Below are positions 63,033 to 64,000 of a stretch of 64,000 nt of DNA, piece by piece; the stretch's first letter is position 1, and every line of letters starts with the position of its first letter. Source of the DNA: Roseovarius sp. MMSF_3350 (GTDB lineage: Bacteria; Pseudomonadota; Alphaproteobacteria; Rhodobacterales; Rhodobacteraceae); contig NZ_JASHIZ010000018.1 in the NCBI RefSeq assembly GCF_030733425.1, positions 1-64,000 of the forward strand, in the 5' to 3' direction. The translations under genes were made by a program, and so were the position numbers. The notes beneath the pieces are model-generated. The model worked only from the letters and a program-made list of their open reading frames with translations, did not search any database and was not told where the DNA came from.

Positions 63033-63797
63033 TCAGGCCGTGTAGCGCCCGACGGCGATGTTGCGCAGAGAAAACTCCGGGCTGGCGTCGCGCAGCACGG
63101 CGACCGAGCGGCCGTCGGCCAGGATCGTGGTGACGCCCGTGGCCTCGTTGCGTTCGACAGACAGGTCGGGGGTGTCGCCGGCGCGGTCGTAAACGAAGGT
63201 GATGATATCCTCTGCCGCGTCGAAATCGGCGATCTTGACCGGGGTGCCGCCCTCGATCCAGTCGCCCAGGGCAAACTCGTCCTTTCCCGGCCCACCGGCG
63301 ACCGTGTCGTCGGAGCCGGCCACAACCGTGTCGTCCCCTTCGCCAAGGTCGATATTGTCGCCCGCGTCGGATCTGGCAGGCAGGTCATAATCGAAAGTGA
63401 CGCCGAAGATGTCCGTGGCCTTGACGGCTGATGCGCGAAGGGCCTGCTCTTCGACGATATTCGCCGCCTCGACGAAATCGGAGCCGTCGCCTGACGACAC
63501 CGCGTCGGCGCCATCGCCGGGGATGATCACATCGCCGCCCGCGCCGCCCGACAGCGTGTCGTCGCCACCCAGGCCCAAGAGCCAGTCGCCGCCGCGCCCG
63601 CCGGTCAGCGCTTCGGCGCTGTCGCTGCCCAGCAGCAGGGCGGCGTCCGGCTTGGCATGTGAATCTGCATCGGGATCGGTATCGGCGGACGTGCGGTCGA
63701 GGTCGTCCTGTTCAAGCTCTGGCACGCCGAGGCCGCCAACGCCTACGAGCCCCGCCATCGCGGCGCCGATAACTAACAGAGTGCCGATTGTGACCAT
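63033..63797 (-). CDS. RTX-repeat calcium-binding protein with N-terminal hydrophobic anchor
   Basis: A 254-residue acidic protein starting at ATG 63797 behind GAGGG. An N-terminal hydrophobic glycine-rich segment (about 2-26, TIGTLLVIGAAMAGLVGVGG) lacks a clear cleavage site and may anchor it. An acidic linker precedes RTX nonapeptide-type repeats: LTGGRGGDWLLGLGGDDTLSGGAGGDVI, broken by an insert, then DLGEGDDTVVAGSDDTVAGGPGKDEF. Each GGxGxD turn binds calcium. The C-terminal beta region (about 180-254) resembles RTX C-terminal caps of type I secretion substrates. No enzymatic domain is visible. Confidence 0.82.
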   Translation of the reverse strand: MVTIGTLLVIGAAMAGLVGVGGLGVPELEQDDLDRTSADTDPDADSHAKPDAALLLGSDSAEALTGGRGGDWLLGLGGDDTLSGGAGGDVIIPGDGADAVSSGDGSDFVEAANIVEEQALRASAVKATDIFGVTFDYDLPARSDAGDNIDLGEGDDTVVAGSDDTVAGGPGKDEFALGDWIEGGTPVKIADFDAAEDIITFVYDRAGDTPDLSVERNEATGVTTILADGRSVAVLRDASPEFSLRNIAVGRYTA

Positions 63798-63930
63798 GTA
63801 GAGCCCTCGCTTTCCCAAGCTTGGGCCATCATGGAGCAGAGGGCTGAACAGCCGGTAAATCCACGCCGAAAATGGTCGCGCTTTCCGATAAAAATCTGAC
63901 GATTTGCAGTATATATCGCTGCCGCAACGC

Positions 63931-63956
63931 AAAACGCCCCGCATGGGCGGGGCGTT
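63931..63956 (-). terminator. rho-independent terminator of a gene beyond the right edge
   Basis: AACGCCCCGC (63933-63942) pairs perfectly with GCGGGGCGTT (63947-63956) around ATGG. On the minus strand the stem is followed by a TTTT tract (63934-63931). It would end a minus-strand transcript entering from beyond 64000, and separates it from the RTX gene. Confidence 0.7.
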
Positions 63957-64000
63957 GTCGCGTTGTCGCATTGATTGTCTCTGCGCTCAGCGGTTTTCCA

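Noticed and set aside
1..64000. CRISPR array, insertion sequence, integrase or large prophage
   Set aside because: No regularly spaced direct repeats, transposase or integrase motifs, or capsid/tail genes were seen; the endolysin-holin pair stands alone.

Overview
The window is a contiguous piece of an alphaproteobacterial chromosome, most likely a Rhodobacterales (Roseobacter-group) bacterium. Evidence: high GC; a C4-type 5-aminolevulinate synthase; DUF4167 next to prmC; a RodZ-like/ispG pair; a grxD-bolA pair; a fused indolepyruvate ferredoxin oxidoreductase; a TAXI-type TRAP transporter; and a lysis gene pair resembling that of the Rhodobacter gene transfer agent (GTA). I see no insertion sequence, integrase, CRISPR array or large prophage. 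Gene density is high, and many neighbours share 4-bp ATGA/GTGA overlaps, which points to long co-transcribed units.

Layout. 1-2.4 kb: tRNA-Asp, then a dehalogenase-like hydrolase and an M20 peptidase on the minus strand. 2.6-12.5 kb: hemA, RodZ-like protein, ispG, a DsbA-like thioredoxin, a murein amidase, PBP1A and prfB (tetrapyrrole, isoprenoid, cell wall and translation termination). 12.5-19.8 kb: accessory metabolism and unknowns (DUF3140, secreted protein plus amidase, DUF2189, mazG, M20 amidohydrolase plus agmatinase, DUF1499). 19.8-22.5 kb: prfA-prmC-DUF4167. 22.5-30.1 kb: a minus-strand envelope operon lptF-lptG-lptD-surA-pdxA-rsmA in which every junction overlaps. 30.3-35.9 kb: pepA-holC, a membrane aspartic protease, MarC, an ABC-F ATPase and ndk with a clear terminator.

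36-44 kb is the main metabolic island. It has an XRE-cupin regulator, a palindromic operator candidate, three genes that split glutamate synthase into amidotransferase, GXGXG and FMN subunits, a glutamine-synthetase-like ligase of the GlnT/GmaS type, and a TAXI receptor with a fused TRAP permease. This matches either GlxBCD-GlnT or the methylamine-using N-methylglutamate synthase module (MgsABC-GmaS), without the usual dehydrogenase genes.

44-50 kb: grxD, a small membrane protein and bolA; two 61-bp double-palindrome repeats; purL; and a PLP lyase plus M24 peptidase pair. After that pair, on the opposite strand, lies a probable small RNA of about 75 nt with a CCUCCC (anti-Shine-Dalgarno) segment and a strong terminator. 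50-57.5 kb: a LysR regulator divergent from indolepyruvate ferredoxin oxidoreductase with a 23-bp dyad between them, then an acyltransferase, murI and argC. 57.5-62 kb: the cytochrome c maturation genes ccmE, ccmF and ccmH, interrupted by a GH108 endolysin plus holin pair, with a CtrA-like half site in front. 62-64 kb: an enoyl-CoA hydratase/isomerase, a composition-poor gap, an anchored RTX-repeat protein, and the terminator of a gene beyond the right edge.

All functions are read from sequence motifs and recalled family features; no database search was possible.
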